64,000 nt of DNA from Nitratireductor aestuarii (lineage in GTDB: Bacteria > Pseudomonadota > Alphaproteobacteria > Rhizobiales > Rhizobiaceae). The notes beneath the pieces were generated by a model. The model did no database searches and was not told the DNA's origin. It worked only from the letters and a program-made list of their open reading frames with translations. The DNA lies in contig NZ_BMIF01000006.1 of the NCBI RefSeq assembly GCF_014641695.1, positions 186,001 through 250,000 on the forward strand, given 5' to 3'. Positions 44,554 to 53,876 of this stretch are shown in pieces; position 1 is the first letter of the stretch, and every line of letters starts with the position of its first letter. The position numbers were made by a program, and so were the translations under genes.

Positions 44554-47226
44554 GTGAACTCGATACCCAACATCAAGAACATGATCGCCAGCGCAGACAT
44601 AGACCCGGCAGAAACTGCCGACTGGGTAAACGCGCTCGATTCAGTCGCCAAGGTAGATGGAGAGCAGCGGGCGCAATTCCTGCTCGCCGCCCTGGAGCGG
44701 CACGCCAGGGAAATGGGGCTCTTTGAAGAGACGCCACCATATTCCCCCTACCGTAACACGATCGAACTAGACAAGCAGCCACCATTCCCCGGCGACCTGG
44801 CCATGGAGGAGCGCATCACTTCCATCATTCGCTGGAATGCGCTTGCCATGGTTGTCCGTGCCAACAGGGCCTATGGTGAGTTGGGCGGCCACATCGCAAG
44901 CTATGCATCGGCAGCCGAAATCTTCGAGATCGGGTTCAACCACTTCTATCGTGCGGATGAAGGTCAGGGTGGCGATCTGGTGTTCTTCCAGCCGCATTCA
45001 GCACCCGGTGTTTATGCCCGCGCCTTCCTTGAAGGTCGGCTAACCGAAGACCATCTCGCAAAGTATCGTCAGGAAATTTCAGGCGGCGGCCTCTGCTCCT
45101 ATCCGCACCCGTGGCTGATGCCTGACTTCTGGCAGTTCCCCACCGGATCCATGGGTCTCGGGCCGATCAGCGCCATCTATCAGGCGCGTTTCATGCGCTA
45201 CATGCGAGACCGCGGCATCGCCCAGACAGACCACCAGCACGTATGGGGTGTGTTCGGCGATGGCGAGATGGATGAGCCGGAATCCGTTGCAGCACTTTCG
45301 CTGGCGGCCCGCGAGCAGCTCGACAACCTGACCTTCATCATCAACTGCAACCTGCAGCGCCTGGATGGCCCGGTTCGCGGCAATGGCCAGATCATTCAGG
45401 AGCTGGAGCGGACATTCCGTGGTGCGGGATGGAACGTCATCAAGGTTCTGTGGGGTTCCGAATGGGATCCTATCTTCGCACGTGATGCCGATCACCGCCT
45501 CTTGCAGCGCTTCGCTGAAACCCCCGACGGCGAATATCAGACGCTTGGCGCGAAGGATGGCGCCTACAACCTCGCCCACTTCTTCGACAGCGACCCGGAA
45601 ATCCGCAAGCTGGTCGCGCACATGTCTGACCACGACATCGACCAGCTTAAGCGTGGCGGTCACGACTTCCGCAAGCTTTACGCGGCCTTTCATGCCGCCA
45701 AGAACACGAAGGGCCGTCCGACCGTCATCCTGGCCAAGACCAAGAAGGGATACGGAATGGGCGGTGCAGGCGAGTCCCGCATGAACGCACATCAGGCCAA
45801 GAAGCTTGATGTGGGCGCGCTCATTGCCTTCCGTGACAAATTCAACCTGCCGCTGACGGATCAGCAGGTGGAGAACCTGGAGTTCTATCGCCCTGCGGAG
45901 AGCTCGGCGGAGCTGACCTACCTGCATGAACGCCGTCGTTCCTTGGGCGGGTATCTGCCACGCCGCCGGCAGGCATCAGAGCCTGTGACGATACCTGCAT
46001 TCTCCACCTATGCGGATTTCGCACTGAAGGCTGACGGCAAGGAGATGTCCACCACCGTGGTAGCAGTCCGTCTCTTGAGCAACCTGCTCAAGAGCAAGGA
46101 TTTTGGTCCGCTCATGGTGCCGATCGTTGCCGATGAGGCGCGCACCTTCGGCATGGACAATCTGTTCCGCCAGATCGGCATCTATTCGCCCGTCGGCCAG
46201 ACTTACGAGCCGGAAGATGCGGGCTCGATGCTTTACTACAAGGAAGCCGTTGACGGACAGCTTCTCGAGGAAGGGATCACCGAGGCTGGCGCAATCTCTT
46301 CGTGGGTTGCTGCCGCTACATCCTACAGCGTGCACGGCAAGCCTCTGCTACCTGTCTACATCTACTACTCCATGTTCGGCTTCCAGCGGATCGGCGACCT
46401 GATCTGGGCTGCGGCCGACCAACGGGCGCGAGGCTTCCTGATCGGCGCTACCGCAGGACGGACGACACTTGGCGGTGAGGGCCTGCAGCATCAGGATGGC
46501 AGCAGTCACCTGGTTGCTTCCACCGTTCCCAATTGTCGTGCCTACGATCCCGCTTATGGCTACGAACTGGCGACCATCATGGACCACGGTGCGCGCCGCA
46601 TGATGGAAGAGGGCGCGGACGAGTTCTACTACATCACCGCCATGAACGAGAACTACCCCCAGCCCTCCATGCCGGAAGGCGTTGCTGAAGGTATCATCAA
46701 GGGTATCTATTCTCTGTCTGGCCCGGCCGATGGCCGTGCTCAGGTTCGCCTTCTTGGTTCGGGCGCGATCCTGCCGGAGGTCGTGGCCGCGGCAGAGCTG
46801 CTGAAGTCGGACTGGAACGTCGAGGCCGAGGTGCTCTCGGTGACGAGCTATACCGAGCTTTCCCGCGAGGCGCGTGAGATCGAGCGAGCGCGCATCTTCC
46901 TCGGCGAGACGGGATCGACATGTCACCTGGAAAAGACATTGCCGGGACGCGCGCCTGTGGTGGCGGCAAGCGACTATGTCCGCGCACTGCCTCAGCTTAT
47001 CGCTTCGTATGTTGCAGCCCCCATGACTGTACTAGGAACTGACGGCTTTGGCCGCAGCGACACGCGGTCTGCCCTGCGCGCCTTCTTCGAGGTGGACCGC
47101 TACCACGTGGTCGTGGCCGCACTGCATTCCCTCGTCCGTGAGGGCACACTGCGGCTCGAGACCGTGCAGCAGGCGATCGAAAAATACGGCATTGCGTCCA
47201 ACGCAACAGCCCCCTGGGCTCGCTAA
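44554..47226 (+). CDS. aceE: Homodimeric pyruvate dehydrogenase E1 component (AceE type)
   Basis: Thiamine diphosphate-dependent decarboxylation of pyruvate or a close 2-oxoacid and transfer to lipoyl-E2. The 890-residue length matches E. coli AceE (887). The ThDP motif runs from FGDGEMDEPE (about 234) to NCNLQRLDG. Other segments are FFQPHSAPGVYARAF, GGGLCSYPHPWLMPDFW and TAGRTTLGGEGLQHQDG. GTG at 44554 is chosen because AGGAGG lies 5 nt upstream; the frame is open further 5' without a better site. Rhizobiales usually use a heterotetrameric PdhAB, so this AceE set may be an extra complex, perhaps for 2-oxobutyrate (inference from the Lrp neighbour). Confidence 0.92.
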   Translation: MNSIPNIKNMIASADIDPAETADWVNALDSVAKVDGEQRAQFLLAALERHAREMGLFEETPPYSPYRNTIELDKQPPFPGDLAMEERITSIIRWNALAMVVRANRAYGELGGHIASYASAAEIFEIGFNHFYRADEGQGGDLVFFQPHSAPGVYARAFLEGRLTEDHLAKYRQEISGGGLCSYPHPWLMPDFWQFPTGSMGLGPISAIYQARFMRYMRDRGIAQTDHQHVWGVFGDGEMDEPESVAALSLAAREQLDNLTFIINCNLQRLDGPVRGNGQIIQELERTFRGAGWNVIKVLWGSEWDPIFARDADHRLLQRFAETPDGEYQTLGAKDGAYNLAHFFDSDPEIRKLVAHMSDHDIDQLKRGGHDFRKLYAAFHAAKNTKGRPTVILAKTKKGYGMGGAGESRMNAHQAKKLDVGALIAFRDKFNLPLTDQQVENLEFYRPAESSAELTYLHERRRSLGGYLPRRRQASEPVTIPAFSTYADFALKADGKEMSTTVVAVRLLSNLLKSKDFGPLMVPIVADEARTFGMDNLFRQIGIYSPVGQTYEPEDAGSMLYYKEAVDGQLLEEGITEAGAISSWVAAATSYSVHGKPLLPVYIYYSMFGFQRIGDLIWAAADQRARGFLIGATAGRTTLGGEGLQHQDGSSHLVASTVPNCRAYDPAYGYELATIMDHGARRMMEEGADEFYYITAMNENYPQPSMPEGVAEGIIKGIYSLSGPADGRAQVRLLGSGAILPEVVAAAELLKSDWNVEAEVLSVTSYTELSREAREIERARIFLGETGSTCHLEKTLPGRAPVVAASDYVRALPQLIASYVAAPMTVLGTDGFGRSDTRSALRAFFEVDRYHVVVAALHSLVREGTLRLETVQQAIEKYGIASNATAPWAR

Positions 47227-47234
47227 GGAGAAGC

Positions 47235-48491
47235 GTGGTGGAGACTGTTGCATTGGTTGAGCGTCAAACCATCCATCTTCCGACGATTGGCGATTACAAG
47301 GATGTTCCTGTCGTCGAAATCCTGGTCAAGCCGGGGGACACGGTCAGCTTTGAAGACACCATCATCGTGCTGGAATCCGACAAGGCAACCATCGAGGTGC
47401 CGTCCCCGGTTTCCGGCACTCTGGTGGAACTTCTGGTCGAGATCGGGAGCAGGGTGTCAGAAGGTGCGCCGATCGCCATTTTCGAGATCAGCGAAAAGGC
47501 GCCAGTCGCGCCGAAGCCTGATACGGCATCTGAAACCAGGCCTGTTGCCGCTGCGCCTGCCGCGGTGGAGGCTGCTGCGCCAGTAACAGGTGCAGCGGCC
47601 AGCAAGGCGCACGCATCGCCTTCGGTCCGTTCCTATGCGCGTGAACTTGGCGTGTCCCTCGATGAGGTGCAGCCCACCGGCCGCAAAGGCCGCATCATGC
47701 GCGAGGATGTTCAGGCCTACGTGAAGGGCCGGATCGCGGCACCAGCATCCAACGGTGGCATAGCCGTAGCGCCAGCGCCTGCTTACGACTTTGCGCGCTA
47801 TGGCGAGATCGAGCGTGTTCCTTTGACGAGGATCCAGCAGATTTCCGGTTCGAGCCTGCACCGCAACTGGGTCACCGTTCCGCACGTCACCAGTTTTGAC
47901 GAGGCAGATGTGACAGACATCGAATCCTTCCGCGTTGCCATGAATGGCGAAGCAAAGGGGGCGAGGGCCAAGCTCACCATGGTTGCTTTCCTGGCCAAGG
48001 CGTCTGCGCTGGCGTTGAAGGAGTACCCGCGGTTCAACGCCTCGCTGGAAGGCGACACGCTGGTGTTGAAGAAATACGTCCACGTGGGCGTTGCAGTCGA
48101 CACGCCAAAGGGCCTGCTGGTGCCGGTTGTTCGCGACTGCGATCGCAAGGGGCTGAACGAGATCGCCGAAGAGATTGCGGGGCTCGCAGAAAGAGCGCGT
48201 AACGGCAAGCTCGCTCCTTCGGACATGGAGGGGGGCTGCTTCTCGGTCTCGTCTCTCGGCGGTGTCGGCGGTACTGGCTTCACGCCGATCATCAATGCCC
48301 CCGAAGTGGCGATCCTCGGCGCGGCTCGCGCACAGATGCAGCCCCGCTGGGATGGCACGGCATTCCAGCCGCGGCTGATCCTGCCGGTCAGGCTGTCGTG
48401 GGATCACAGGGTCTTGGATGGGGTTGCCGCCGCGCGTTTCCTGGGAACGGTGGTCAAAATCCTGGGCGATTTCCGTCGCGCAGCGCTCTGA
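47235..48491 (+). CDS. aceF: Dihydrolipoamide acyltransferase E2 component
   Basis: Core of the dehydrogenase complex, 418 residues. One N-terminal lipoyl domain with the lipoylated Lys50 in ESDKATIEVPS, an Ala/Pro-rich linker (about 85-125), a peripheral-subunit binding domain (SPSVRSYARELGVSLDEVQPTG, in part, about 132-165) and the catalytic domain ending in the active-site LSWDHRVLDG. E. coli AceF has three lipoyl domains; this one has one. GTG start with AAGGAGAAG upstream, 8 nt after aceE. Confidence 0.92.
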   Translation: MVETVALVERQTIHLPTIGDYKDVPVVEILVKPGDTVSFEDTIIVLESDKATIEVPSPVSGTLVELLVEIGSRVSEGAPIAIFEISEKAPVAPKPDTASETRPVAAAPAAVEAAAPVTGAAASKAHASPSVRSYARELGVSLDEVQPTGRKGRIMREDVQAYVKGRIAAPASNGGIAVAPAPAYDFARYGEIERVPLTRIQQISGSSLHRNWVTVPHVTSFDEADVTDIESFRVAMNGEAKGARAKLTMVAFLAKASALALKEYPRFNASLEGDTLVLKKYVHVGVAVDTPKGLLVPVVRDCDRKGLNEIAEEIAGLAERARNGKLAPSDMEGGCFSVSSLGGVGGTGFTPIINAPEVAILGAARAQMQPRWDGTAFQPRLILPVRLSWDHRVLDGVAAARFLGTVVKILGDFRRAAL

Positions 48492-48499
48492 GGTTGCTC

Positions 48500-49918
48500 A
48501 TGAACACTGAAATCATGGAACTTGTGGTGATCGGCGGTGGGCCGGGCGGCTACTCGGCTGCCTTCAGGGCCGCCGATCTCGGCATGCAGGTTGCCCTCAT
48601 CGAGCGCGAGGAAACGCTTGGCGGTGTCTGTCTCAATGTGGGCTGCATCCCGTCAAAGGCTCTGCTCCACGTAGCCGCCGCCAAGGAAGAGGCAGAGCGA
48701 CTGTCAAAGCATGGCATACGTTTCGGTGCGGCTGAGCTGGATCTCGATGCATTGCGCGCTTTCAGGCACGACACCGTCTCGCGCCTGACGGGCGGTCTTG
48801 CGCAGATGGCCAGGCAGCGCAAGGTGCAAAGGATTATTGGCAATGCCCGCTTCGCCGGACCGAACGTACTCCATGTGGAAGACAGGGCAGGCAATGTCAG
48901 CGCCGTAAGCTTCCAGATGTGCATTATCGCGGCGGGCTCTTCACCGATCCACCTGCCGTTTCTGCCGGATGATCCGCGCATCGTCGATTCAACCGGAGCG
49001 CTGGAGCTGCCATTCATCCCGAAGCGCATGCTTGTCATCGGCGGCGGCATCATTGGGCTCGAAATGGCGACCGTCTATAGCGGGCTGGGGGCTCGCATTG
49101 ATGTGGTCGAACAGACGGGCGGCCTCCTTGCCGGCGTGGACCGTGATATGGTTGGCATCTGGATGAAGCGCAACAGCCACCGGTTTGATCGCATCATGCT
49201 CTCTACCCGGCTGGAGTCAGTCGAGGCCGCGCCTGAGGGATTTGTTGCTCGTTTCAACAACGGCCATGAGCCGGCGACCTATGACCTGATCCTGCAGGCA
49301 GCAGGCAGACGTCCGAACGGCGATCGGCTTTCACTGGAAGCTGCAGGGCTTCAATCCAATGGCGGCTTCATTGCGGTCGACAGCCAGATGCGGACCGCAC
49401 AACCGAACATCTTCGCAATCGGCGATGTGGTCGGTCAGCCCATGCTGGCGCACAAGGCGGTTCACCAGGGTCATGTCGCAGCTGAAGTGGCCGCTGGACA
49501 CAGGGCGGTCTTCGAGCCGCTGGTTATTCCGTCTGTCGCCTATGTGGATCCGGAGATTGCCTGGGTTGGTCTCACCGACGACGCGGCTCGTCAAGACGGG
49601 ATCGAGGTTGACGTCGGCAAGTTCCCCTGGGCGGCATCCGGCCGCGCCATCGCCAACGGAGCGGACTACGGCATGACCAAGCTGTTGTTCTCGCGCGAGA
49701 CGGGTCGTTTGCTGGGCGGCGCAATGATCGGGCCTGGTGCCGGTGATATGCTGGGCGAGATCTGCCTTGCGACCGAACTGGGGGCAGACGCAACCGATAT
49801 CGGTCGCACCATCCACCCGCATCCAACGTTAGGCGAGACAATTGGCCTGGCAGCGGAAGCGGCCATGGGAAGTTGTACTGACTTGCCGCCAATACCTTTC
49901 TTATGCCCTCGGCAATAA
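48500..49918 (+). CDS. lpdA: Dihydrolipoamide dehydrogenase E3 component
   Basis: Flavoprotein reoxidising dihydrolipoamide with NAD, 472 residues. FAD-binding GGGPGGYSAA, redox-active disulfide in GVCLNVGCIPSK (about residues 42-53), NAD-binding VIGGGIIGLE, the second FAD motif NIFAIGDV and the catalytic His-Glu in HPHPTLGE. The ATG at 48500 follows GAGG by 6 nt; the longer reading overlaps aceF. It completes the E1-E2-E3 operon. Confidence 0.92.
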   Translation: MNTEIMELVVIGGGPGGYSAAFRAADLGMQVALIEREETLGGVCLNVGCIPSKALLHVAAAKEEAERLSKHGIRFGAAELDLDALRAFRHDTVSRLTGGLAQMARQRKVQRIIGNARFAGPNVLHVEDRAGNVSAVSFQMCIIAAGSSPIHLPFLPDDPRIVDSTGALELPFIPKRMLVIGGGIIGLEMATVYSGLGARIDVVEQTGGLLAGVDRDMVGIWMKRNSHRFDRIMLSTRLESVEAAPEGFVARFNNGHEPATYDLILQAAGRRPNGDRLSLEAAGLQSNGGFIAVDSQMRTAQPNIFAIGDVVGQPMLAHKAVHQGHVAAEVAAGHRAVFEPLVIPSVAYVDPEIAWVGLTDDAARQDGIEVDVGKFPWAASGRAIANGADYGMTKLLFSRETGRLLGGAMIGPGAGDMLGEICLATELGADATDIGRTIHPHPTLGETIGLAAEAAMGSCTDLPPIPFLCPRQ

Positions 49919-49975
49919 TCTCCTTCGACGGCGAGGCAAAACACAAGCGCATCCACGAGCGGGCAGCCTCGCCGT

Positions 49976-50329
49976 TTATTCCAACCAGGCCTGGATCTGT
50001 TCCGCTGTATAAGGTTTCGGGAGAAAAGGGATGTCACTCGCCAGTCTGGCGGTAGCAGGAAGCATGTGTCCCGAAGTGATCAGTATCGAGATGTGCGGCC
50101 AGTGCGCCTGAACTGCGGCAGCCAGCTCAATCCCATCGATGTCACAGCGCAAATTCACATCGGTAAAGAGGTGTGTGATATCCGTACGTCGCTTCAGGAG
50201 CTCAAGTGCCCGGCGCGCATCGATCGCAGGCACTGCTACGTGCCCCAGATGTTCAATACAGTCGACCGTGTCCAGAAGAATAAGGGTTTCGTCTTCGACC
50301 ACCAGAACGACAGCGGGAGGGCGGGTCAT
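49976..50329 (-). CDS. Single-domain response regulator receiver protein
   Basis: A stand-alone receiver domain of 117 residues. Acidic pocket E12-D13-E14 in VVEDE, phosphoacceptor Asp57 in FTDVNL, switch Ser/Thr in ILITSGH and Lys in FLPKPY. No output domain. It lies 9 nt after the histidine kinase gene on the same strand, so it is presumably the kinase's partner; it may act as a phosphate sink or control another regulator. Confidence 0.9.
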   Translation of the reverse strand: MTRPPAVVLVVEDETLILLDTVDCIEHLGHVAVPAIDARRALELLKRRTDITHLFTDVNLRCDIDGIELAAAVQAHWPHISILITSGHMLPATARLASDIPFLPKPYTAEQIQAWLE

Positions 50330-50338
50330 ACATATCCT

Positions 50339-51808
50339 TCAAGAACGGAGTAGGGCTGCGACCGGAGCTCTCATCTCAACTCTGAGGCCGGACGGATCGT
50401 AACTCTGCAGCACTTCTCCTGTTCCATCCAATCCCATGTTGACAAGTTTGGAACCGAACCCGCCTCCTCCTTCGGGTCGCACTACCTCCGGCCCACCCTC
50501 TTCGAGCCATTGCAGCACCAGTTCATCACCCGCACTCTTGCCTTCAATCTCCCAGCAAAGCGTGATCCATCCCGTCTCAGCAGATAGAGCTCCATATTTG
50601 ATCGCGTTGGTGAATAGCTCATGCAGGATCATGGCCAGAGACAATGTGGCGTTGGGACCAAGCTCAAGTGACGGCCCGGTGACTGTGAAGCGCTCCCGCA
50701 TTCCGAAATTGTCGATCGCCGACTCGACAATCCTTACAATGTCCGCCGAAGTCCAATTGTGCTGGATCAGCGCATCATGCGCACGGCTGAGCGCAACGAT
50801 CCGCTGCGTCAGCGTTTTCATCACCTCGTCGTCGGCTACAGACCGCAGCGTTTGCGTCGCAATGGCCTGGACCGTGGCCAGGGTGTTCTTGACCCGGTGC
50901 TGCAGTTCCCGGTTTACGAGTTCAAGCCGCTGCTCGGCGAGCACATGTTCCGTGACGTCCTGGCCTTCAACGAATATGCCGGAGATGGTGCCGTTGGGCT
51001 CGTGTACCGCCTGGTAGATAAAGTCGAGATAATGGTCTTCTGGCGGAGAGTCATGATCAGGTTGCAGCCTGATCAAGGTGCGTCTTCCCACGAAGGGCTG
51101 CCCGGTCGTGTAAACCTTGTCCAGCAGTTCGACAAAGCCCTGGTCTACAGCTTCAGGCACGGCCTCGCGCACTGACTTGCCAACGACGTCCCTCAGGCCG
51201 ACCAGCCGGCGATACGCCGCATTTGCGGACTGGAAAATGTGGTCGGGTCCAGACAGCATGGCAATGAAGCCTGGTGCTTCCTCGAATTGCCGGGCAATCC
51301 TGAGTGTTTCGTTCTTATATGCTTCGGTTCGCTGGTGCTGTTCGGTCACATCATTGCAAACCACCAGCACACCGCCGATTTCGCCATCCAGATCAATGGG
51401 CGAGTACCCATAGGTCCACCAGACGTTTTCCGGTTCGCCATCTCGATTGATCGGGACGAGCTGCTCCACATTCCAGGTTGCACCTCCTCCAGACATCACG
51501 AGTTCGATCTGCGGTCCGATGATCGGCCAGATGTCTTCCCAGGTTTCGCGACCACGCGCTCCCAGGGCCTTGGGGTGCATGGCAGGACCCATGGTTTGGC
51601 GGTACGCATCGTTGTAGAATTGGATAAGCTCAGGACCCCACCAGATGAACATCGGGTGCTGGCTGTTCAGCATCAATCGAATGGTCACCCTCAGGCTTTG
51701 TGGCCATGTGTCGGGGGAGCCTAAAGGTGTTGCCGACCAGTCGTGGGAACGCATCAACGCGCCCATTTCACCGCCGCCCTCAAGGAACAGTACTCTGGTA
51801 TCCGCCAT
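50339..51808 (-). CDS. PAS-domain HWE-family sensor histidine kinase
   Basis: A soluble sensor kinase of 489 residues. Two PAS regions: about 45-160 (FIWWGPELIQFYNDAYR, WWTYGYSPI) and about 175-285 (HIFQSANAAYRRLVGL). These are followed by an HWE-type phosphoacceptor, His304 in LQHRVKNTLATVQ, and the ATPase domain with ILHELFTNAIKYGAL and GFGSKL. No membrane segment, so it probably senses a cytoplasmic signal. The ATG at 51808 has AAGGCGG upstream. HWE kinases are mainly alphaproteobacterial. Confidence 0.88.
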   Translation of the reverse strand: MADTRVLFLEGGGEMGALMRSHDWSATPLGSPDTWPQSLRVTIRLMLNSQHPMFIWWGPELIQFYNDAYRQTMGPAMHPKALGARGRETWEDIWPIIGPQIELVMSGGGATWNVEQLVPINRDGEPENVWWTYGYSPIDLDGEIGGVLVVCNDVTEQHQRTEAYKNETLRIARQFEEAPGFIAMLSGPDHIFQSANAAYRRLVGLRDVVGKSVREAVPEAVDQGFVELLDKVYTTGQPFVGRRTLIRLQPDHDSPPEDHYLDFIYQAVHEPNGTISGIFVEGQDVTEHVLAEQRLELVNRELQHRVKNTLATVQAIATQTLRSVADDEVMKTLTQRIVALSRAHDALIQHNWTSADIVRIVESAIDNFGMRERFTVTGPSLELGPNATLSLAMILHELFTNAIKYGALSAETGWITLCWEIEGKSAGDELVLQWLEEGGPEVVRPEGGGGFGSKLVNMGLDGTGEVLQSYDPSGLRVEMRAPVAALLRS

Positions 51809-51978
51809 TTTCTTTACCGCCTTGGGTCGACACTCATACAACGCAGTAGCAGATAACATTCCTGACGTGGGGCAATTCGGCAATCGGGTCTGCAATATTT
51901 CGCCGACCGCACCGTTAGGGCTGCAGTTTTCCGCCCTGACAGAGGATTGGTGCTGCCGAGCGGCGAGGAGCCGCTTGG

Positions 51979-53145
51979 TTACGAGGAGAGGCCAAGTTCG
52001 GAAAGTATTTCCTCGGTATGCTCACCCGGTAGCGGCGGTGGTGCGGATACACCGGGGCCATCATGGGCAAAGCGGAAGCCCGCATTGAGGATCGAGGTGC
52101 GCTGTACCGCCGGGTTCGGCACATCGACCTCAAGCATGAGGTTGCGCCCTTCAAGTTGCGGCAGCTTCAGCACGTCGCGCACGGGGCGCACCGCGCCGGC
52201 GGGAACGCCTGCTTGCGAAAGGATGACTTCCCACTCCAGCGCCGTCTTCGTCTTGAAGGCTGCGGTCAGTTCCGCCTGAAGTTCACGGTCGTGAGCCATG
52301 CGGGAATCCGGGTCCGCAAATCGCGGATCGGAGAGCAGATCAGGCCGACCCAGCGCCGCGCACAGCCGCTCATACTGATTTTGCTGCACGGCGCCGATGG
52401 TGATCGCGTTCTCCGCCGTCTCGAATGTGTCGGCTGTGGGGGCCAGCGAGAAGCCGCGATTGCCGGTGCGCTTCGGCTCGATATTGGAGATGACCAGCGG
52501 GTTGACCACGGATGACATCATCACCAGCGAAGCATCGAGCATCGACATGTCGATGTATTGGCCGCGCCGTTCAGGGTCCCGCTCGCGCTGGATGTAGGCC
52601 GCCTGAATGGCAAATGCGGCAAGGAGGGCGCTGTAGGTATCGACGATGGGAAAGCCGACACGCATGGGGCCGCTGTCCGGTTCGCCAGAAAGGCCCATCA
52701 GCCCCGAAACGCTCTGAATGATCTGGTCGATGGCCGGGTAATCCCGCATCGGGCCATCCTGCCCGTAGCCGGAGATGGAGCAGAAGATCAGGCCGGGATT
52801 GATCTCGCGGACCGCCTCATATCCGAGGCCAAGGCGGTCAACGACGCCCGGACGGAAGTTCTCGACCATGATATCGCAGGTGGCAATGAGCTTCTGCGCC
52901 GCTTCGCGTCCGAAGTCGGACTTGAGATCAAGGACGATGGACTTCTTGCCGGCGTTGGCGCCAATGAAGGGTTCCGCCATCCCGCGCAATTCCTTGCGCT
53001 GGGTGTAGTTCCGCAGCACATCCCCTGTGGGCGGCTCTACCTTGATGACCTCCGCCCCGAGAAGGCACAGGAACTGGGTGGCCAGGGGGCCTGCGATAAC
53101 ATGACTGAAATCGGCGACGCGGACGCCTGCGAGTGGTTGTGCCAA
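51979..53145 (-). CDS. Class III (CaiB/BaiF) CoA-transferase
   Basis: Predicted CoA transfer between acyl groups, 388 residues. Family features: VADFSHVIAGPLATQFL, GAEVIKVEPP, FRPGVVDRLGLGYE and the catalytic Asp in DMSMLDAS (equivalent to Asp169 of formyl-CoA transferase). Start is TTG with GGGAGGAG about 5 nt upstream. The gene is read away from the MarR/dehydratase genes but its promoter carries the same TTAGTTC-N7-GAACTAA repeat, so it is part of the regulon. Substrate unknown. Confidence 0.87.
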   Translation of the reverse strand: MAQPLAGVRVADFSHVIAGPLATQFLCLLGAEVIKVEPPTGDVLRNYTQRKELRGMAEPFIGANAGKKSIVLDLKSDFGREAAQKLIATCDIMVENFRPGVVDRLGLGYEAVREINPGLIFCSISGYGQDGPMRDYPAIDQIIQSVSGLMGLSGEPDSGPMRVGFPIVDTYSALLAAFAIQAAYIQRERDPERRGQYIDMSMLDASLVMMSSVVNPLVISNIEPKRTGNRGFSLAPTADTFETAENAITIGAVQQNQYERLCAALGRPDLLSDPRFADPDSRMAHDRELQAELTAAFKTKTALEWEVILSQAGVPAGAVRPVRDVLKLPQLEGRNLMLEVDVPNPAVQRTSILNAGFRFAHDGPGVSAPPPLPGEHTEEILSELGLSS

Positions 53146-53158
53146 TGCTGCTCCTCCC

Positions 53159-53179
53159 TTAGTTCATTAGTTGAACTAA
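53159..53179 (-). promoter_or_regulatory. Candidate MarR operator a, upstream of the CoA-transferase
   Basis: Inverted repeat TTAGTTC-N7-GAACTAA, 14-34 nt upstream of the TTG start. On the minus strand a TTGACA (53192-53197) lies upstream, so the site covers the expected -10/+1 region. Same half-sites and spacing as operator b. Confidence 0.65.
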
Positions 53180-53203
53180 TACGGCGAAGCCTGTCAAGCG
53201 GGG

Positions 53204-53725
53204 TCAGTCGTCACCATCGACGGCGATGGCTGCCGACAATCCGGTTCGCCGCGCCTGTCGCTCGCCAAGATGCGCATAAAGCTTGTTGAGGAGGTCGAAG
53301 AATTGACTTCGTTCTTCCTTGGTGAAGGTTTCAAAGATCGCGGCGTGCTGGGTGGTCACCCGTTCCGAGATCTTCTCGTAGCGCAGCTGTCCCGCCGCGG
53401 TTAGCTGCAAGGCATTGAAGCGTTTGTCAGCTGCCGACTTCGCCCGCTCGATCAGGCCGCGCGCTTCGAGTTCCTTGACCAGCTTCGTGATGGCCGATTT
53501 CTTGAAGACCAGTATTGCGGCAAGGTCGTTCTGGGAAATCCCCGGGTTGAGTGCGATGACACTCAGGATCGCAATCTCACCGTGCTCGGTGGCGAGGTCA
53601 TTGAAGAATTCTGCATTCTCGGCGCGAATATAGGCACGCAGGGCGCGTGTCAGAAACGGGAGGTTCTCCCGCAGGGAGCCAAGGACCACCCGATCCTGTT
53701 GCCCCTCATCCATTGTGCCCGCCAT
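53204..53725 (-). CDS. MarR family transcriptional regulator
   Basis: A 173-residue winged-helix repressor. The DNA-binding core is at about residues 50-110: ISQNDLAAILVFKKSAITKLVKELEARGLIER (in part), then the wing SAADKRFNALQLTAAG. It lies between the leftward CoA-transferase and the rightward dehydratase operon. Three near-identical inverted repeats in this region are its probable targets. The ligand is probably the substrate or an acyl-CoA of the pathway. Confidence 0.9.
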   Translation of the reverse strand: MAGTMDEGQQDRVVLGSLRENLPFLTRALRAYIRAENAEFFNDLATEHGEIAILSVIALNPGISQNDLAAILVFKKSAITKLVKELEARGLIERAKSAADKRFNALQLTAAGQLRYEKISERVTTQHAAIFETFTKEERSQFFDLLNKLYAHLGERQARRTGLSAAIAVDGDD

Positions 53726-53838
53726 GTGCGTCGCCCTCCATTGGCCGGTCGATGCCTGTGCCCGACGTCAGACAATCCGGTAGCTGACTAGCCGCCGTGC
53801 CGAAACCTGTCAAACGTGGCAGCTTGACGTTCCTCAAA

Positions 53839-53859
53839 TTAGTTCTAAAAATGAACTAA
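53839..53859 (+). promoter_or_regulatory. Candidate MarR operator b, upstream of the dehydratase operon
   Basis: TTAGTTC-TAAAAAT-GAACTAA, perfect 7-bp arms with a 7-nt spacer. A TTGACG box lies at 53825-53830. The site is 17 nt upstream of the TTG start of the first dehydratase subunit and so overlaps the likely transcription start. It could also affect the divergent MarR gene. Confidence 0.7.
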
Positions 53860-53876
53860 AAAATTGGGAGGAGTCC

